Assembly: GCA_006212045.1 (NCBI GenBank)
Contig: PZPK01000002.1
Span: 1 to 64,000, forward strand
DNA: 64,000 bases
DNA from: Oleiphilus sp.
Lineage (GTDB): Bacteria > Pseudomonadota > Gammaproteobacteria > Pseudomonadales > Oleiphilaceae
Direction: 5' to 3'
Shown: one piece after another, positions 46,253 to 55,916 of the stretch
Layout: the number at the start of each line of letters is the position of its first letter
Numbering within the stretch: the stretch's first letter is position 1
Notes under the pieces: generated by a model
What the model saw: the letters and a program-made list of their open reading frames with translations, nothing else
Database searches by the model: none
What the model was told of the DNA's origin: nothing
Position numbers and translations under genes: made by a program

Positions 46253-46672
46253 ATGAACATTGGACAAGTTGCCAAAGAAACGGGCCTTAATGCCAAAACC
46301 ATCCGGTATTACGAGCAAATCCATCTGCTGCAACCGGCCAAGCGCGCCGCCAACGGTTACCGGGACTACTCGGAGCAGGATCTGGAAACACTGCGCTTCC
46401 TGCAGCGTGCGCGGAATGCCGGCTTCAATATCGAGGAATGCCGCCAATTACTCAACCTGCACCAGGACAAAACGAGGCAAAGTCAGCATGTTAAAGCGCT
46501 GGTGCTGGAAAAAGCCGAGCACGTCGCGACCCAGATCAAGGAGCTCAAGATTATGCACAGGCATCTCCTGCAACTCGCCTCTCTCTGTCAGGCGGATGAA
46601 GAACCCAATTGTGCCATTCTCGAAGAATTGAGCGAACAACATGACACGCAGGAGGACAAACGCCATGCATAA
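46253..46672 (+). CDS. cueR: CueR-type MerR-family metal-responsive regulator
   Basis: A 139-residue MerR-family activator. The winged helix at the N-terminus (MNIGQVAKETGLNAKTIRYYE) binds the operator, and a dimerisation helix follows. The metal loop has cysteines at exactly positions 112 and 120, as in CueR sensors for Cu(I)/Ag(I), and not the three-cysteine set of ZntR. GGAGG 5 nt upstream decides for the ATG at 46253. It overlaps the start of the permease gene by 8 bp and is preceded by its own 19-bp-spacer promoter. Confidence 0.88.
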   Translation: MNIGQVAKETGLNAKTIRYYEQIHLLQPAKRAANGYRDYSEQDLETLRFLQRARNAGFNIEECRQLLNLHQDKTRQSQHVKALVLEKAEHVATQIKELKIMHRHLLQLASLCQADEEPNCAILEELSEQHDTQEDKRHA

Positions 46673-47813
46673 CCCATCATCGCCAAACTGCGAGGCGACA
46701 GAAAAGCACACTTCAGACTGCCATATGCCATCCGGAGAGTCGCCTGAACGTACATCGGGGTGCTGCGAGGCGCCAGCTGAAACCAGCTGCTGCCCCTCCG
46801 AGAGCAAAGGCCGTTCTTTTGACTGGCTGCTGTGGGGCAGTCTTGCCCTGTGTGCTCTGATGTACGGGATTGGCTTTACCTTGACCGACCACAATGACTG
46901 GCTAGGCATAATTTCGCACAGCGTACAGGAACTGATCAACATGATGTGGTGGAGTGTCCTGCTCGCCATTGCAGTCGTTGGCCTGTTGAGCCAGGTACCG
47001 CAGACATTCGTGATGTCGGTACTGGGAAAAGGTGGCAGCAAGCGTGGGCTGTTGCGCGCAACACTGGCCGGGGTGCTGCTCGATCTCTGCAGCCATGGCA
47101 TTTTGGCTGTCGGCATGGAACTCAGACGCAAAGGCGCCAGTCTTGGGCAGGTGATGGCCTTTTTGATCGCCAGCCCCTGGAACTCGCTCTCTCTGACGCT
47201 GATCATGATCGCTCTGATTGGGCTTTCGTGGACGCTGGCCTTTATCGCATTGTCGATGATCATCGCGCTGATCAGCGGCTGGCTCTTTGACCGACTGGAA
47301 CAACGCGGCATACTACCGGCCAATCCGGCTTCCAACGAACTGCCTGAAAACTTCCGTTTCTGGCCGGAAGCTAAGCAACAGCTGGCGGCCGTACAATGGA
47401 ACCGGGAACTGTTTCAAACCATGATGCGATCCGGACTGAGTGGCTCCCGCATGGTCATTAAATGGCTACTGTTTGGTGTACTGCTGGCCTCAGCCATTCG
47501 CGGCTTTGTTTCGCTGGAGGATTTCCAGACTTACTTCGGCCCAAGCCTCATGGGTCTGGCCGCCACCTTGGTCGCAGCGACCATCATCGAGGTATGCTCC
47601 GAAGGTTCGACACCGATCGCCGCCGACCTGATGAACAGAGCTCAGGCACCAGGCAACAGCTTTGCCTTTCTGATGACCGGGGTTGCGACCGACTACACCG
47701 AAGTAATGGTCATCAAAGACACGATGAATTCCTGGAAGACTGCGCTGTTTCTGCCGCTATTGACCGTTCCACAGGTAATTGTTGTCGCGATAATCCTTAA
47801 CGCGGGCGTGTAG
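46665..47813 (+). CDS. SO_0444-like Cu/Zn efflux permease
   Basis: A 382-residue inner-membrane permease of the YraQ/ArsP-like family, resembling the SO_0444 type of predicted Cu/Zn efflux transporters. The cytoplasmic N-terminal ~45 residues are rich in Cys and His (CHMP, SGCCEAP, SCCPSE), probably a metal-binding tail. About eight helices follow, including LLDLCSHGILAVGMELR and IIEVCSEGSTPIAADL, which are conserved in the family. GGAGG 9 nt upstream and the 8-bp overlap with the regulator place the start at 46665. Copper export under CueR-type control is the most likely role. Confidence 0.85.
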   Translation: MHNPSSPNCEATEKHTSDCHMPSGESPERTSGCCEAPAETSCCPSESKGRSFDWLLWGSLALCALMYGIGFTLTDHNDWLGIISHSVQELINMMWWSVLLAIAVVGLLSQVPQTFVMSVLGKGGSKRGLLRATLAGVLLDLCSHGILAVGMELRRKGASLGQVMAFLIASPWNSLSLTLIMIALIGLSWTLAFIALSMIIALISGWLFDRLEQRGILPANPASNELPENFRFWPEAKQQLAAVQWNRELFQTMMRSGLSGSRMVIKWLLFGVLLASAIRGFVSLEDFQTYFGPSLMGLAATLVAATIIEVCSEGSTPIAADLMNRAQAPGNSFAFLMTGVATDYTEVMVIKDTMNSWKTALFLPLLTVPQVIVVAIILNAGV

Positions 47814-47851
47814 AAAGAGTAGAAAGAAATAGCACGACAGGGCCTTACCTG

Positions 47852-48478
47852 TTAAACCGCCAACACCTGCGTGACAATGGATTCTATTCTGGCCTGAACC
47901 GCTTCCAGCGCGTCAGAAGCATCCACCACTTTAAAGCGCTCGGGCTCGGCTTTCGCCCGTTGCAAATAGTTTTTCCGCACCTTGTTGAAAAACGCCGAGC
48001 GCTCTTCCTCGAAACGGTCCAGCTTGCCACGCGCCTTGGCCCGGGTCATACCCGTTTCGACGGGGGCATCCAGCAACAGCGTCAGATCCGGCCGGAAACT
48101 TTTCTGCACGAATTTTTCCAGCATGGCGACTTGCTCGGCCGGTACGCCACGCCCCCCACTTTGATAGGCATAGGTTGCGTCAGTAAACCGGTCCGAAATC
48201 ACCCATTTTCCTTCGTTCAAGGCGGGCAGGATCAGTTGATACAAATGTTGCGCGCGTGCCGCGAACATCAGCAGCAATTCGGTTTCGGTGACGACTTTTT
48301 CATCTCGCTGTTCAAGCAGAATCTCACGGATTTCTTCCGCCAGGGGCGTCCCGCCCGGTTCGCGTGTCAGCACTGTTTCAATGCCGCGCGCAGCCAGAAG
48401 CGTCTGAACAAAAGCGATGTTGGTGGACTTTCCGACCCCTTCGCCGCCCTCAATCGTGATAAATTTTCCGCGTGCCAT
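47852..48478 (-). CDS. tmk: thymidylate kinase
   Basis: Phosphorylates dTMP to dTDP, 208 residues. The P-loop is EGGEGVGKSTN, the DRX motif is SDRFTDATYAYQSGG, and the LID region is RFEEERSAFF. It is the last gene on this strand of the fatty-acid cluster, as in pseudomonads, though holB does not follow here. Confidence 0.96.
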   Translation of the reverse strand: MARGKFITIEGGEGVGKSTNIAFVQTLLAARGIETVLTREPGGTPLAEEIREILLEQRDEKVVTETELLLMFAARAQHLYQLILPALNEGKWVISDRFTDATYAYQSGGRGVPAEQVAMLEKFVQKSFRPDLTLLLDAPVETGMTRAKARGKLDRFEEERSAFFNKVRKNYLQRAKAEPERFKVVDASDALEAVQARIESIVTQVLAV

Positions 48479-48489
48479 ATTCGCGCCCC

Positions 48490-49581
48490 TTACTCTGCGG
48501 ATGATGGTGTAGGTAACTGGTGCGTTGAGCGATAGTCTTCGCGCCTTTTGAGCTGATATTTGCGCACGGCCCTGTTGTGCTCGGTGATGGTCTCGGAAAA
48601 CTGGTGTGAGCCATCCCCTTTGGCAACAAAGTACAGGGATTTGCCTTGCAACGGGTTCAATGCCGCATGTATCGCGTCGCGACCGACCAGCGCTATCGGC
48701 GTTGGCGGTAAACCGTCAATGCGATAGGTATTATAGGCGGTTTTTTCACGGAGGTGACGTCGCGTGATATTACCCGCATAGCGCTCACCCAATCCGTAAA
48801 TCACTGTGGGGTCCGTTTGCAGGCGCATACCTTTTTGCAGCCTGCGCACGAATACGCCCGCGATTTCGGCCCGCTCGCTCGGCACCCCTGTTTCTTTTTC
48901 TACGATCGACGCAAGGATCAGCGCCTGGTAGGCCGATGCCAATGGCAGATCTTTCTGCCGCTCTCGCCATTCTTCAGATAGCACCTTGAGCAGTTTTTCG
49001 TGTGCGCGCAGCAGGATCGAAAAATCGCTGTCCCGCTTATGAAAATAATAGGTATCCGGATACAGCATGCCTTCCGGGTGATGAAATTCGGTTGCAGCAT
49101 CCACTTCGAATTCCAGACCGGATTCTCTTTGCTGTTGCAGCAGCACGAAGATTTCCTGGTCACTCAGCTCGCTGTAAGGATGGGTCAGAAGTGCTTGCGC
49201 CTTCAGGATGCGACGGGCTTCTGAAAAGGTAATGCCTTCCACCAGGGTGACCTTATGGCGCACCGGCTGACCGTTCGCGAGCACCTCAAACAAAGCCGGA
49301 AGGTTACTGCCTGCCGGTACCCGGAACTCCCCGGTCTGCAGCTTCGTGGACAGATTCTGAAGCCGCATATGGATCTTGGCGGGCCATATCGTTTCCAGCA
49401 CACCCTGTTGTTGTAACCTTGCCAGAACATGGTTGAAGGTATCACCACGCTGCACTTCGATCATGAGCCCCTGCTCCGGCAAAGGCAAGGCACGCGCCAG
49501 CAGGTTCTGGTAGTACGCATACCCGGCAGCCGCCAGTACCAGGTTCAATAGCAGCAGTATCAGTAAGGCTTTTCGTATCAT
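48490..49581 (-). CDS. mltG: endolytic murein transglycosylase
   Basis: Inner-membrane lytic transglycosylase that cuts nascent glycan strands and may end their growth, 363 residues. One N-terminal helix (about 4-24) anchors it. A LysM-like segment follows and then the YceG domain with the catalytic Glu in VEKETGVPSERAEIAGVF, and LRAYNT-type sequences such as EKTAYNTYRIDGLPPTPI. Gap to tmk is 11 bp. Confidence 0.95.
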   Translation of the reverse strand: MIRKALLILLLLNLVLAAAGYAYYQNLLARALPLPEQGLMIEVQRGDTFNHVLARLQQQGVLETIWPAKIHMRLQNLSTKLQTGEFRVPAGSNLPALFEVLANGQPVRHKVTLVEGITFSEARRILKAQALLTHPYSELSDQEIFVLLQQQRESGLEFEVDAATEFHHPEGMLYPDTYYFHKRDSDFSILLRAHEKLLKVLSEEWRERQKDLPLASAYQALILASIVEKETGVPSERAEIAGVFVRRLQKGMRLQTDPTVIYGLGERYAGNITRRHLREKTAYNTYRIDGLPPTPIALVGRDAIHAALNPLQGKSLYFVAKGDGSHQFSETITEHNRAVRKYQLKRREDYRSTHQLPTPSSAE

Positions 49582-49593
49582 CGCTTTGAAAAT

Positions 49594-50457
49594 TCAGTAA
49601 GTCAGCTTGGTTTTGAGAAACTGGTGAATACGTGCGGCGCGTTCATCAAACGAGAGTTCCAGCTTTTCGCCAGAGGTCAGCGTGACGCGCTTGACCTGCA
49701 TCAGACCATACACACTGTTTAACATCACCATTGCCCTCGCGTTCTGCAGACGGTTACGGCAAATAGTGTCTTCCACAATAGAAAACCCCAGGTCGTCTGC
49801 CGCGTTCAACAAACGCTCCCTGAGCACTCCCCTAACACCGCACGCATCAAGCCGTGGGGTAAACACGCCCTCTGACTCGAATAACACTACATTGCTTTTT
49901 GTGCCTTCGATCAGATTGTCTTGCGTGTCAAACACCAGACCTTCCGGTTTACCCTTGAGTGACCGTGCCGCCAGCACCTGATCCAGACGGTTTAAATGCT
50001 TGATTCCGGCCAATGCCGGGTTCTGGGGAAGCCGGTACGCGCATTCCACGAGGCTGACGCCTCTTTTGGCATGAAACGGCAACACTTCGACGGAATCAAA
50101 GACCTGAGTAATCACATTACAAGAGGGGTTAGCTGGCAGTACATAGCCACGCCCACCCACACCTCTGGTCACGATTATCTTGACCAGAGCATCACCATGA
50201 AGGGTTGACAGGACTTCCTCAAGGGCATTGGAAAACAGCTTTTTCATCGCCGCCGGTTGCCCTAAGGCCAGCGCTTTCACACCGTTTAAAAAGCGTTGCA
50301 GGTGCTCATCGAGTAAGGGCACCTCACCTCCTACCACACGCATGGTTTCGAACAGTCCGTCGCCATAGGCAAGGCCCCGATCGGCGATCGTAAGCGCTGA
50401 GGTCTCCGCCCCGTTTACCAGCGTGGTATGGGCCTGCTTGTGCGCATGGAAGGTCAT
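49594..50457 (-). CDS. pabC: aminodeoxychorismate lyase
   Basis: PLP enzyme of fold type IV that forms 4-aminobenzoate for folate, 287 residues. [15 protein letters not shown] near the start, [12 protein letters not shown] with the cofactor region, and [10 protein letters not shown] are family motifs. Its ATG overlaps the fabF stop by 4 bp. The position between fabF and mltG is usual in gammaproteobacteria. Confidence 0.94.
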   Translation of the reverse strand: MTFHAHKQAHTTLVNGAETSALTIADRGLAYGDGLFETMRVVGGEVPLLDEHLQRFLNGVKALALGQPAAMKKLFSNALEEVLSTLHGDALVKIIVTRGVGGRGYVLPANPSCNVITQVFDSVEVLPFHAKRGVSLVECAYRLPQNPALAGIKHLNRLDQVLAARSLKGKPEGLVFDTQDNLIEGTKSNVVLFESEGVFTPRLDACGVRGVLRERLLNAADDLGFSIVEDTICRNRLQNARAMVMLNSVYGLMQVKRVTLTSGEKLELSFDERAARIHQFLKTKLTY

Positions 50458-51698
50458 TGCACTGTGGTAAAGATCAGGGTCCCGTTGGTGCCACCGAAAC
50501 CAAAAGAGTTGGACAGCACAGCGTTGAGCGTGTGCTGTCGGGCTTTGTTCGGAACAAAGTCCAGATCACAGCCCTCGCCGGGCTGATCCAGATTCATGGT
50601 TGGTGGCGCGACATTGTCCCGCAAGGCGAGCACCGAGAATATCGCCTCCACGGCACCCGCTGCACCCAACAGGTGCCCAACCATTGACTTGGAAGAACTC
50701 ACCAAAAGCTTGTCTGCATGCGCGCCAAACAACTGCTTAATGGCCTTACACTCGGCCACGTCACCCAAAGGCGTGGAGGTGCCATGGGCATTAATGTAGT
50801 CAATGGCTTCGGGAGCCAGGCCGGCGTCCGCCAATGCGTTCGCCATGGAAGCCTGTGCGCCTGAACCGTCTTCGATCGGGGATGTAATATGGTAGGCATC
50901 GCCGCTCATGCCAAAGCCCTTAAGCTCGGCATAAATATGGGCACCACGCGCAAGCGCATGTTCGTACTCTTCCAGCACCAGCGTTCCGGCACCATCCGAG
51001 AGTACAAAACCATCACGCTCTGCATCCCAGGGACGGCTGGCTTTGGTAGGTTCATCGTTGCGAGTCGACAGCGCCTTGGCATTGGCAAAGCCGGCCATCG
51101 CCACTGGCGTTGTTGCCATTTCGCAGCCACCACACAGCATCACATCCGCATCGCCATAGGCAATGGTGCGTGCGGCATAGCCAATATTATGCGTACCGGT
51201 CGTGCAGGCCGTAACAACGGCAATATTCGGGCCTTTGAATCCATAGCGGATTGCCACATTTCCGGAGGCCATATTGATAATCGAACTGGGAACAAAAAAA
51301 GGCGAGACTTTACGCGGTCCTGAGTTGACGAAAACATCGCGTACATTTTCGATGGTTTCAATGCCACCGATACCCGAACCGATGGCAACCCCCACGCGCA
51401 CTTTCTGCTCGTCAGAAAGCTTCTCCAGACCGGCATCCTGAACCGCCTGAATGGAAGCAATCAAGCCATACTGCATAAACGCGTCCATGCGCCGGGCTTC
51501 TTTCTTATCGATATATTCCTGGATATCCAGGTCTTTGATTGCACCGCCGATTTTGACACTGAAGCCTTCAGTATCGAATCGATCGATCAGCCCGATTCCG
51601 CTCTTACCGGCGACCAGATTCTGCCAGCTTTGTTCCACGGTGTTTCCCAAAGGAGACAACATACCCAGTCCTGTTACGACCACACGTCTTTTAGACAT
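50454..51698 (-). CDS. fabF: beta-ketoacyl-ACP synthase II
   Basis: Condensing enzyme of fatty-acid elongation, 414 residues (E. coli 413). The catalytic Cys is in [15 protein letters not shown], and the two His residues are in [11 protein letters not shown] and [12 protein letters not shown] terminator-like hairpin lies between acpP and this gene and probably reduces its expression relative to acpP. Confidence 0.97.
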   Translation of the reverse strand: MSKRRVVVTGLGMLSPLGNTVEQSWQNLVAGKSGIGLIDRFDTEGFSVKIGGAIKDLDIQEYIDKKEARRMDAFMQYGLIASIQAVQDAGLEKLSDEQKVRVGVAIGSGIGGIETIENVRDVFVNSGPRKVSPFFVPSSIINMASGNVAIRYGFKGPNIAVVTACTTGTHNIGYAARTIAYGDADVMLCGGCEMATTPVAMAGFANAKALSTRNDEPTKASRPWDAERDGFVLSDGAGTLVLEEYEHALARGAHIYAELKGFGMSGDAYHITSPIEDGSGAQASMANALADAGLAPEAIDYINAHGTSTPLGDVAECKAIKQLFGAHADKLLVSSSKSMVGHLLGAAGAVEAIFSVLALRDNVAPPTMNLDQPGEGCDLDFVPNKARQHTLNAVLSNSFGFGGTNGTLIFTTVQ

Positions 51699-51783
51699 TG
51701 CGAACCATTCTCCAGATCAACAGTTAGGCCGGGGTTAAGGCATCCCGCGCACCCCGGGGCAAATGAATGAATACCCGTCACAT

Positions 51784-51818
51784 AAAAAAACCGCCCAAAG
51801 TCAGCACTGAGGACGGTT
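51784..51818 (-). terminator. attenuating terminator between acpP and fabF
   Basis: On the minus strand AACCGTCC pairs with GGGCGGTT (one wobble), with a 14-nt loop, followed by seven T residues (51784-51790 on the plus strand). Such a site after acpP fits the high demand for acyl carrier protein. Confidence 0.8.
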
Positions 51819-51838
51819 CTTGTGTTTTCTTGAATCGA

Positions 51839-52072
51839 TTACTGGTTGGCGATGATGTAATCGATGGCTTCCTGAACTGTAGAAAGCTTCTCGGCTTCTT
51901 CATCGGGAATTTCAGTTTCAAATTCCTCTTCCAAAGCCATTACCAGCTCTACCGTATCAAGAGAATCTGCACCCAGGTCTTCAACAAAAGAGGAAGTATT
52001 TTGTACTTCAGAATCCTTTACACCCAGTTGCTCACAGACGATTTTCTTAACACGTTCTTCTACAGTACTCAT
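51839..52072 (-). CDS. acpP: acyl carrier protein
   Basis: A 77-residue acidic carrier protein of fatty-acid synthesis. The phosphopantetheine site is S37 in [17 protein letters not shown]. Helical and very acidic as expected. The stretch upstream contains repeated 13-mers, and a terminator follows. Confidence 0.98.
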   Translation of the reverse strand: MSTVEERVKKIVCEQLGVKDSEVQNTSSFVEDLGADSLDTVELVMALEEEFETEIPDEEAEKLSTVQEAIDYIIANQ

Positions 52073-52092
52073 AGTTTCCTCACTCGATTGGT

Positions 52093-52182
52093 TTAAGCAC
52101 TTGAAGTATTAATCAAGCACTCTATGGCGCAGTAGTCTAGTGGAATCCATAGCGCGAAACAAGATGCAATTAAGCACTTGAA
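52093..52182. promoter_or_regulatory. repeated 13-mers in the acpP leader/promoter
   Basis: TTAAGCACTTGAA occurs at 52093-52105 and identically at 52170-52182, with a partial copy CAAGCACT at 52114-52121. The core AAG-CA-CTT is itself a small palindrome. Between the copies CTATGG (52122-52127) can pair with CCATAG (52147-52152). The region lies 20-110 bp upstream of the acpP start and may be the binding site of a fatty-acid regulator. Confidence 0.4.
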
Positions 52183-52203
52183 TTTGCGGCGGATTTATCC
52201 TTG

Positions 52204-52950
52204 TTACACCGTATACATGCCACCATTTACGTGTATTGTTTCGCCGGTAATATAACTGGCCTGATCTGAAGCCAGAAAATTAACCACTGAGGCGACCTCT
52301 TCAGGCTGCCCGAGACGGGCCATCGGCACGTTTGCCAACATCGCGGCTTTGTTGGCATCCGGCAACTCTTCTGTCATATCCGTTTCGATAAATCCCGGTG
52401 CGACACAATTCACCGTAATGCCCCTTCCGCTAATCTCCTTGGCTAAAGAGCGGGTAAACCCTTCTATCCCCGCTTTCGAAGCACAGTAATTCGCCTGCCC
52501 GGCATTCCCCATACGACCGACGACCGAGCTGATACTGACGATGCGCCCCCAGCGCGCCTTGGTCATGCCGCGCAGTACAGCTTTTGAAACCCGGTACACA
52601 GAACTCAGATTGGTGTTGATAACCTGGGCCCAATCTTCTTCATTCATACGCAGCATCAAACCATCGCGCGTGATACCGGCGTTGTTCACCAACACCAGCG
52701 GAGCGCCGTAGGCTTGGGTAATTTCCTTGATGCCCAAGTTGACGGATTCCGGATCGGACACATCCATCATTATCCCGTCACCTTCCAGCCCCCATTTGGC
52801 GAAGTAATGAGAAATGGCGGAGGCACCATCGGCCGTCGTGGCCGTGCCTATGACGATCAGGGACTCATCCCGGGCCAGCTGTTTGGCGATCGCCTTCCCT
52901 ATTCCCCGACTGGCTCCGGTCACCAACGCTACTTTTCTTTCAATTGCCAT
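52204..52950 (-). CDS. fabG: 3-oxoacyl-ACP reductase
   Basis: NADPH-dependent short-chain dehydrogenase that reduces 3-ketoacyl-ACP, 248 residues. The cofactor loop is TGASRGIGKAIA, the NNAG motif is VLVNNAGITRD, and the catalytic set is Ser in ISSVVG with YCASK. It lies 9 bp after fabD. Confidence 0.97.
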   Translation of the reverse strand: MAIERKVALVTGASRGIGKAIAKQLARDESLIVIGTATTADGASAISHYFAKWGLEGDGIMMDVSDPESVNLGIKEITQAYGAPLVLVNNAGITRDGLMLRMNEEDWAQVINTNLSSVYRVSKAVLRGMTKARWGRIVSISSVVGRMGNAGQANYCASKAGIEGFTRSLAKEISGRGITVNCVAPGFIETDMTEELPDANKAAMLANVPMARLGQPEEVASVVNFLASDQASYITGETIHVNGGMYTV

Positions 52951-52959
52951 GCCTGTTCC

Positions 52960-53907
52960 TCAACGATCCCCATGCGCTTCCATTACGGAAACAACTTCAT
53001 TCAATCCGGCAGAATCACTCATATTCAAGGTGGTGACACTACGATCAATACGTTTATTCAATCCGGACAATACCTTGCCGGGACCACACTCGACAAACAC
53101 CGAAGCGCCCAGATCCACCAGCGCGCGAACGGACTGTGCCCACAACACCGGCTGATGCAGATGGTTCAACAGATTGTCCTTGAGTTCCGATACTGATGCC
53201 GGGATCTGGGCACACACGTTCTGCATCACCGGAATCTGCGGCTCACCAAAGCCCAGTTTGTTCATTGCCTCGGCTAAATCCTTCCCTGCCGGTTCCAGCA
53301 AGGAACAGTGACAAGGTACGCTGACGGGCAACATGGCCGCTCTTTTGGCACCTGCGGCCTTGGCATTCTCAATGGCGCGCGCCAGCGCAGCCGTCGCACC
53401 GGATATCACAACCTGCCCCGGCGCGTTATAGTTTGCGGCAGACACCACCTCACCCTCACCGGATTGCGCACAAACCTGCTCTACTGCCTGATCCTCCAGA
53501 CCGAGCAAGGCGGCCATCGCGCCCTGTCCGTGCGGTACCGCATTCTGCATCAATTGCCCGCGCAAATTAACCAGTTTAACCGCATCTTCAAAACCCAATA
53601 CTTCACTGGCGACCAGCGCTGTATATTCGCCTAGACTGTGGCCACAGACAAAATCAGGCAAACATTCACTCGACTGACGCCACACTTTCCACATGGCGAT
53701 GCTGGCGGTCAGCACAATCGGCTGAGTGATCGCAGTACTGTTGATGACGTCTTCAGGACCTTCTGCGGCAATTTTGATCAGATCATGGCCGATGGCTGCC
53801 GAGGCTTGTTCGAAAACCTCTCTGGCAATGGCCTGCTCCTGCAGCAGGGAAGACATCATTCCAATTGCCTGAGAGCCCTGCCCCGGAAACATAAATACTG
53901 TTTTCAT
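52960..53907 (-). CDS. fabD: malonyl-CoA:ACP transacylase
   Basis: Loads malonate onto ACP, 315 residues. The nucleophile is in GHSLGEYTAL, preceded by FMFPGQGSQ at the N-terminus, and the catalytic His is in VPCHCSLLEPA. fabH is not present between plsX and this gene, as in pseudomonads. Confidence 0.97.
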   Translation of the reverse strand: MKTVFMFPGQGSQAIGMMSSLLQEQAIAREVFEQASAAIGHDLIKIAAEGPEDVINSTAITQPIVLTASIAMWKVWRQSSECLPDFVCGHSLGEYTALVASEVLGFEDAVKLVNLRGQLMQNAVPHGQGAMAALLGLEDQAVEQVCAQSGEGEVVSAANYNAPGQVVISGATAALARAIENAKAAGAKRAAMLPVSVPCHCSLLEPAGKDLAEAMNKLGFGEPQIPVMQNVCAQIPASVSELKDNLLNHLHQPVLWAQSVRALVDLGASVFVECGPGKVLSGLNKRIDRSVTTLNMSDSAGLNEVVSVMEAHGDR

Positions 53908-53952
53908 TGGTTTTGGTATCCGATTTTTCTGTTCACTGCTTGAAGTTCAGTC

Positions 53953-54963
53953 TTACAACAGCACTTCATCCAGCTGTTCGTTGATAAGATCCACCAGGCC
54001 GGCACGCGCCTCCTGTGCTGCCAGATCGATCGCGCGTTCGAAGGACACTGCATTGGCATTACCATGGCTTTTCACCAGAACGCCCTGTAAGCCAAGGAAA
54101 ATAGCGCCATTATGGCTTTCCGGATCGAGCTGTTTCAGTGCTGGCGAAATCAAAGGCATTAGTAGTTTTCCCAGTAGCTTGCGATACCAGGTACTGGAAA
54201 GAAAAGCCTGAATACCGTCCAGCAGAATACGCGCAGCACCTTCGGCACTTTTCAGTGCAACATTGCCGACAAATCCATCACAGACAATGACATCAGCCTT
54301 GGAACGGAACACATCCCCGCCCTCGGCAAACCCTACATAGTTGATGCTTGGATACTCCCTGATCAGTGAGGCAGCCAGGCGCACCTGAACATTTCCCTTG
54401 ATCGCTTCCCCGCCTACATTCATCAGGGCGACCTTGGGCGCATCGATGCCCTTGATCACTTTTGCCAACAATTGCCCCATCAACGCAAATTGCAGCAAAT
54501 GCTCGGCGGTACTGTCGACATTGGCTCCAAGGTCCAGCACAAAACACCCGCCACCCTGAGAGGGGAACAGCTTAGTGATTGCCGGACGATCAATCCCGGG
54601 ATACATTTTCAGAATGCTTCGGCCCATCGCCATCAAAGCACCGGTATTGCCGGCACTGACACAGGCATCAGCCCGACCATCAGATACCAGCGAAAGCGCT
54701 TTCGCCATGGAGGAGTCAGCCTTGTTACGCAAGGCAAAGGAGGGGCGGTCAGCCATGGTGACCACGGAATCAGCATGTTCGACACTGATGCGCGCGTGTT
54801 GCGCATTTCCGGAAAGCAAAACCTCCAACTGCTCCCGGTCTCCGACCAGGATCAAATTGGAGGCTTCGTTTTTTTCGAGAAATTCGATGGCCGCAGAAAC
54901 GACGACCTCCGGGCCCTCGTCACCACTCATTGCATCTATCGCAATAGTGACTGCTGCAGTCAT
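53953..54963 (-). CDS. plsX: phosphate acyltransferase PlsX
   Basis: Converts acyl-ACP to acyl-phosphate at the start of phospholipid synthesis, 336 residues. IAIDAMSGDEGPEVVV begins the protein, and SAGNTGALMAM and VCDGFVGNVALK are conserved. It follows rpmF with a 16-bp gap, the usual arrangement linking ribosome and membrane synthesis. Confidence 0.97.
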   Translation of the reverse strand: MTAAVTIAIDAMSGDEGPEVVVSAAIEFLEKNEASNLILVGDREQLEVLLSGNAQHARISVEHADSVVTMADRPSFALRNKADSSMAKALSLVSDGRADACVSAGNTGALMAMGRSILKMYPGIDRPAITKLFPSQGGGCFVLDLGANVDSTAEHLLQFALMGQLLAKVIKGIDAPKVALMNVGGEAIKGNVQVRLAASLIREYPSINYVGFAEGGDVFRSKADVIVCDGFVGNVALKSAEGAARILLDGIQAFLSSTWYRKLLGKLLMPLISPALKQLDPESHNGAIFLGLQGVLVKSHGNANAVSFERAIDLAAQEARAGLVDLINEQLDEVLL

Positions 54964-54979
54964 CTGACTAAGTCAGTAA

Positions 54980-55159
54980 CTAGTCTTCAGCGTTCTCGAT
55001 GACTTTCTTGCCGCGGTAGAAACCGTCCGCAGTCACATGGTGACGACGATGTGTTTCACCTGTTGTTGGATCAACGGATAAGGTCGCACCGGTCAGGGCA
55101 TCGTGCGAACGACGCATGCCACGTCGCGAACGCGTCTTTTTGTTCTGTTGAACAGCCAT
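54980..55159 (-). CDS. rpmF: 50S ribosomal protein L32
   Basis: A 59-residue ribosomal protein, too short for many gene finders. It begins [20 protein letters not shown] and ends KVIENAED, and is strongly basic. The zinc-binding cysteines of some L32 forms are absent, which is common in gammaproteobacteria. GGAG-type sequence (reverse of ATCTCC) precedes the ATG. It lies between yceD and plsX as usual. Confidence 0.96.
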   Translation of the reverse strand: MAVQQNKKTRSRRGMRRSHDALTGATLSVDPTTGETHRRHHVTADGFYRGKKVIENAED

Positions 55160-55226
55160 AATAATCTCCTAATACATGTCTAATACTTTACAAAGCCTGC
55201 CTGAATCAGCGATTCAAGCCGAACAG

Positions 55227-55754
55227 TTATTTCTTGCCTTTTAAACCCGCCAGCACACTGAAAGGATTTTCTTTCACTTGTGCACCGTCCTCGGGCTTAT
55301 TTTCTGAATCTTCACTTTTCTGCTCGTACTCTCCATGACAGCGGTCGTGGTAGGCGAACATCGGCAGACTCAATATCAACTCTTCTTCGATCACTTCCTT
55401 CAATTCAAGCGACACAGGGTCCACCAGCAGTGGCTCATAGCGACCCGGTAGCTGACTGGCTTGCTCATCTGTCAGGACAATTCCCAAAGTAAACTCGGTT
55501 TCTATGGGCTGTTGTACCGGTTCCAGACAGCGCTCACAGATCCTGCTCAGCGAAGTCGATAGCCGTCCGCGCAGTATACGAATGCGCTGTTCATCCCGGT
55601 CAAATTCCAGATCCACCGTAATTGTTCCGGCATCAGAGGCCAGCATATCTGCCAGTCTCGGCAGGTTCTGCACCTCCATAACTCCTTGCAACGCCTTGTT
55701 TTGATCGGCGTATTTGAGGGGGTCAACGGTCTTGGGAAGCGAGTGATCCGACAT
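55227..55754 (-). CDS. yceD: YceD/DUF177 family protein
   Basis: A 175-residue protein of the YceD family, found upstream of rpmF in most bacteria and implicated in 23S rRNA accumulation in some. The conserved centre is ICERCLEPVQQPIE with a CxxC pair, and the C-terminal region contains EEELILSLP. The last ~35 residues are polar and low in complexity. Confidence 0.92.
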   Translation of the reverse strand: MSDHSLPKTVDPLKYADQNKALQGVMEVQNLPRLADMLASDAGTITVDLEFDRDEQRIRILRGRLSTSLSRICERCLEPVQQPIETEFTLGIVLTDEQASQLPGRYEPLLVDPVSLELKEVIEEELILSLPMFAYHDRCHGEYEQKSEDSENKPEDGAQVKENPFSVLAGLKGKK

Positions 55755-55916
55755 AAGCGCGCAATTCTATTGGCGGCAACCCCCTTTGTCAAAGGGTTTA
55801 CGTGGATTTTTAAGCCTGCATCACTGATCACAAATCAAGCAAAAAAATGAATCGTAAACCCGCCACCCCAAATCGGTTACTATCCAGCATTTATTCCACC
55901 GGCCCAGGTCAGCATC

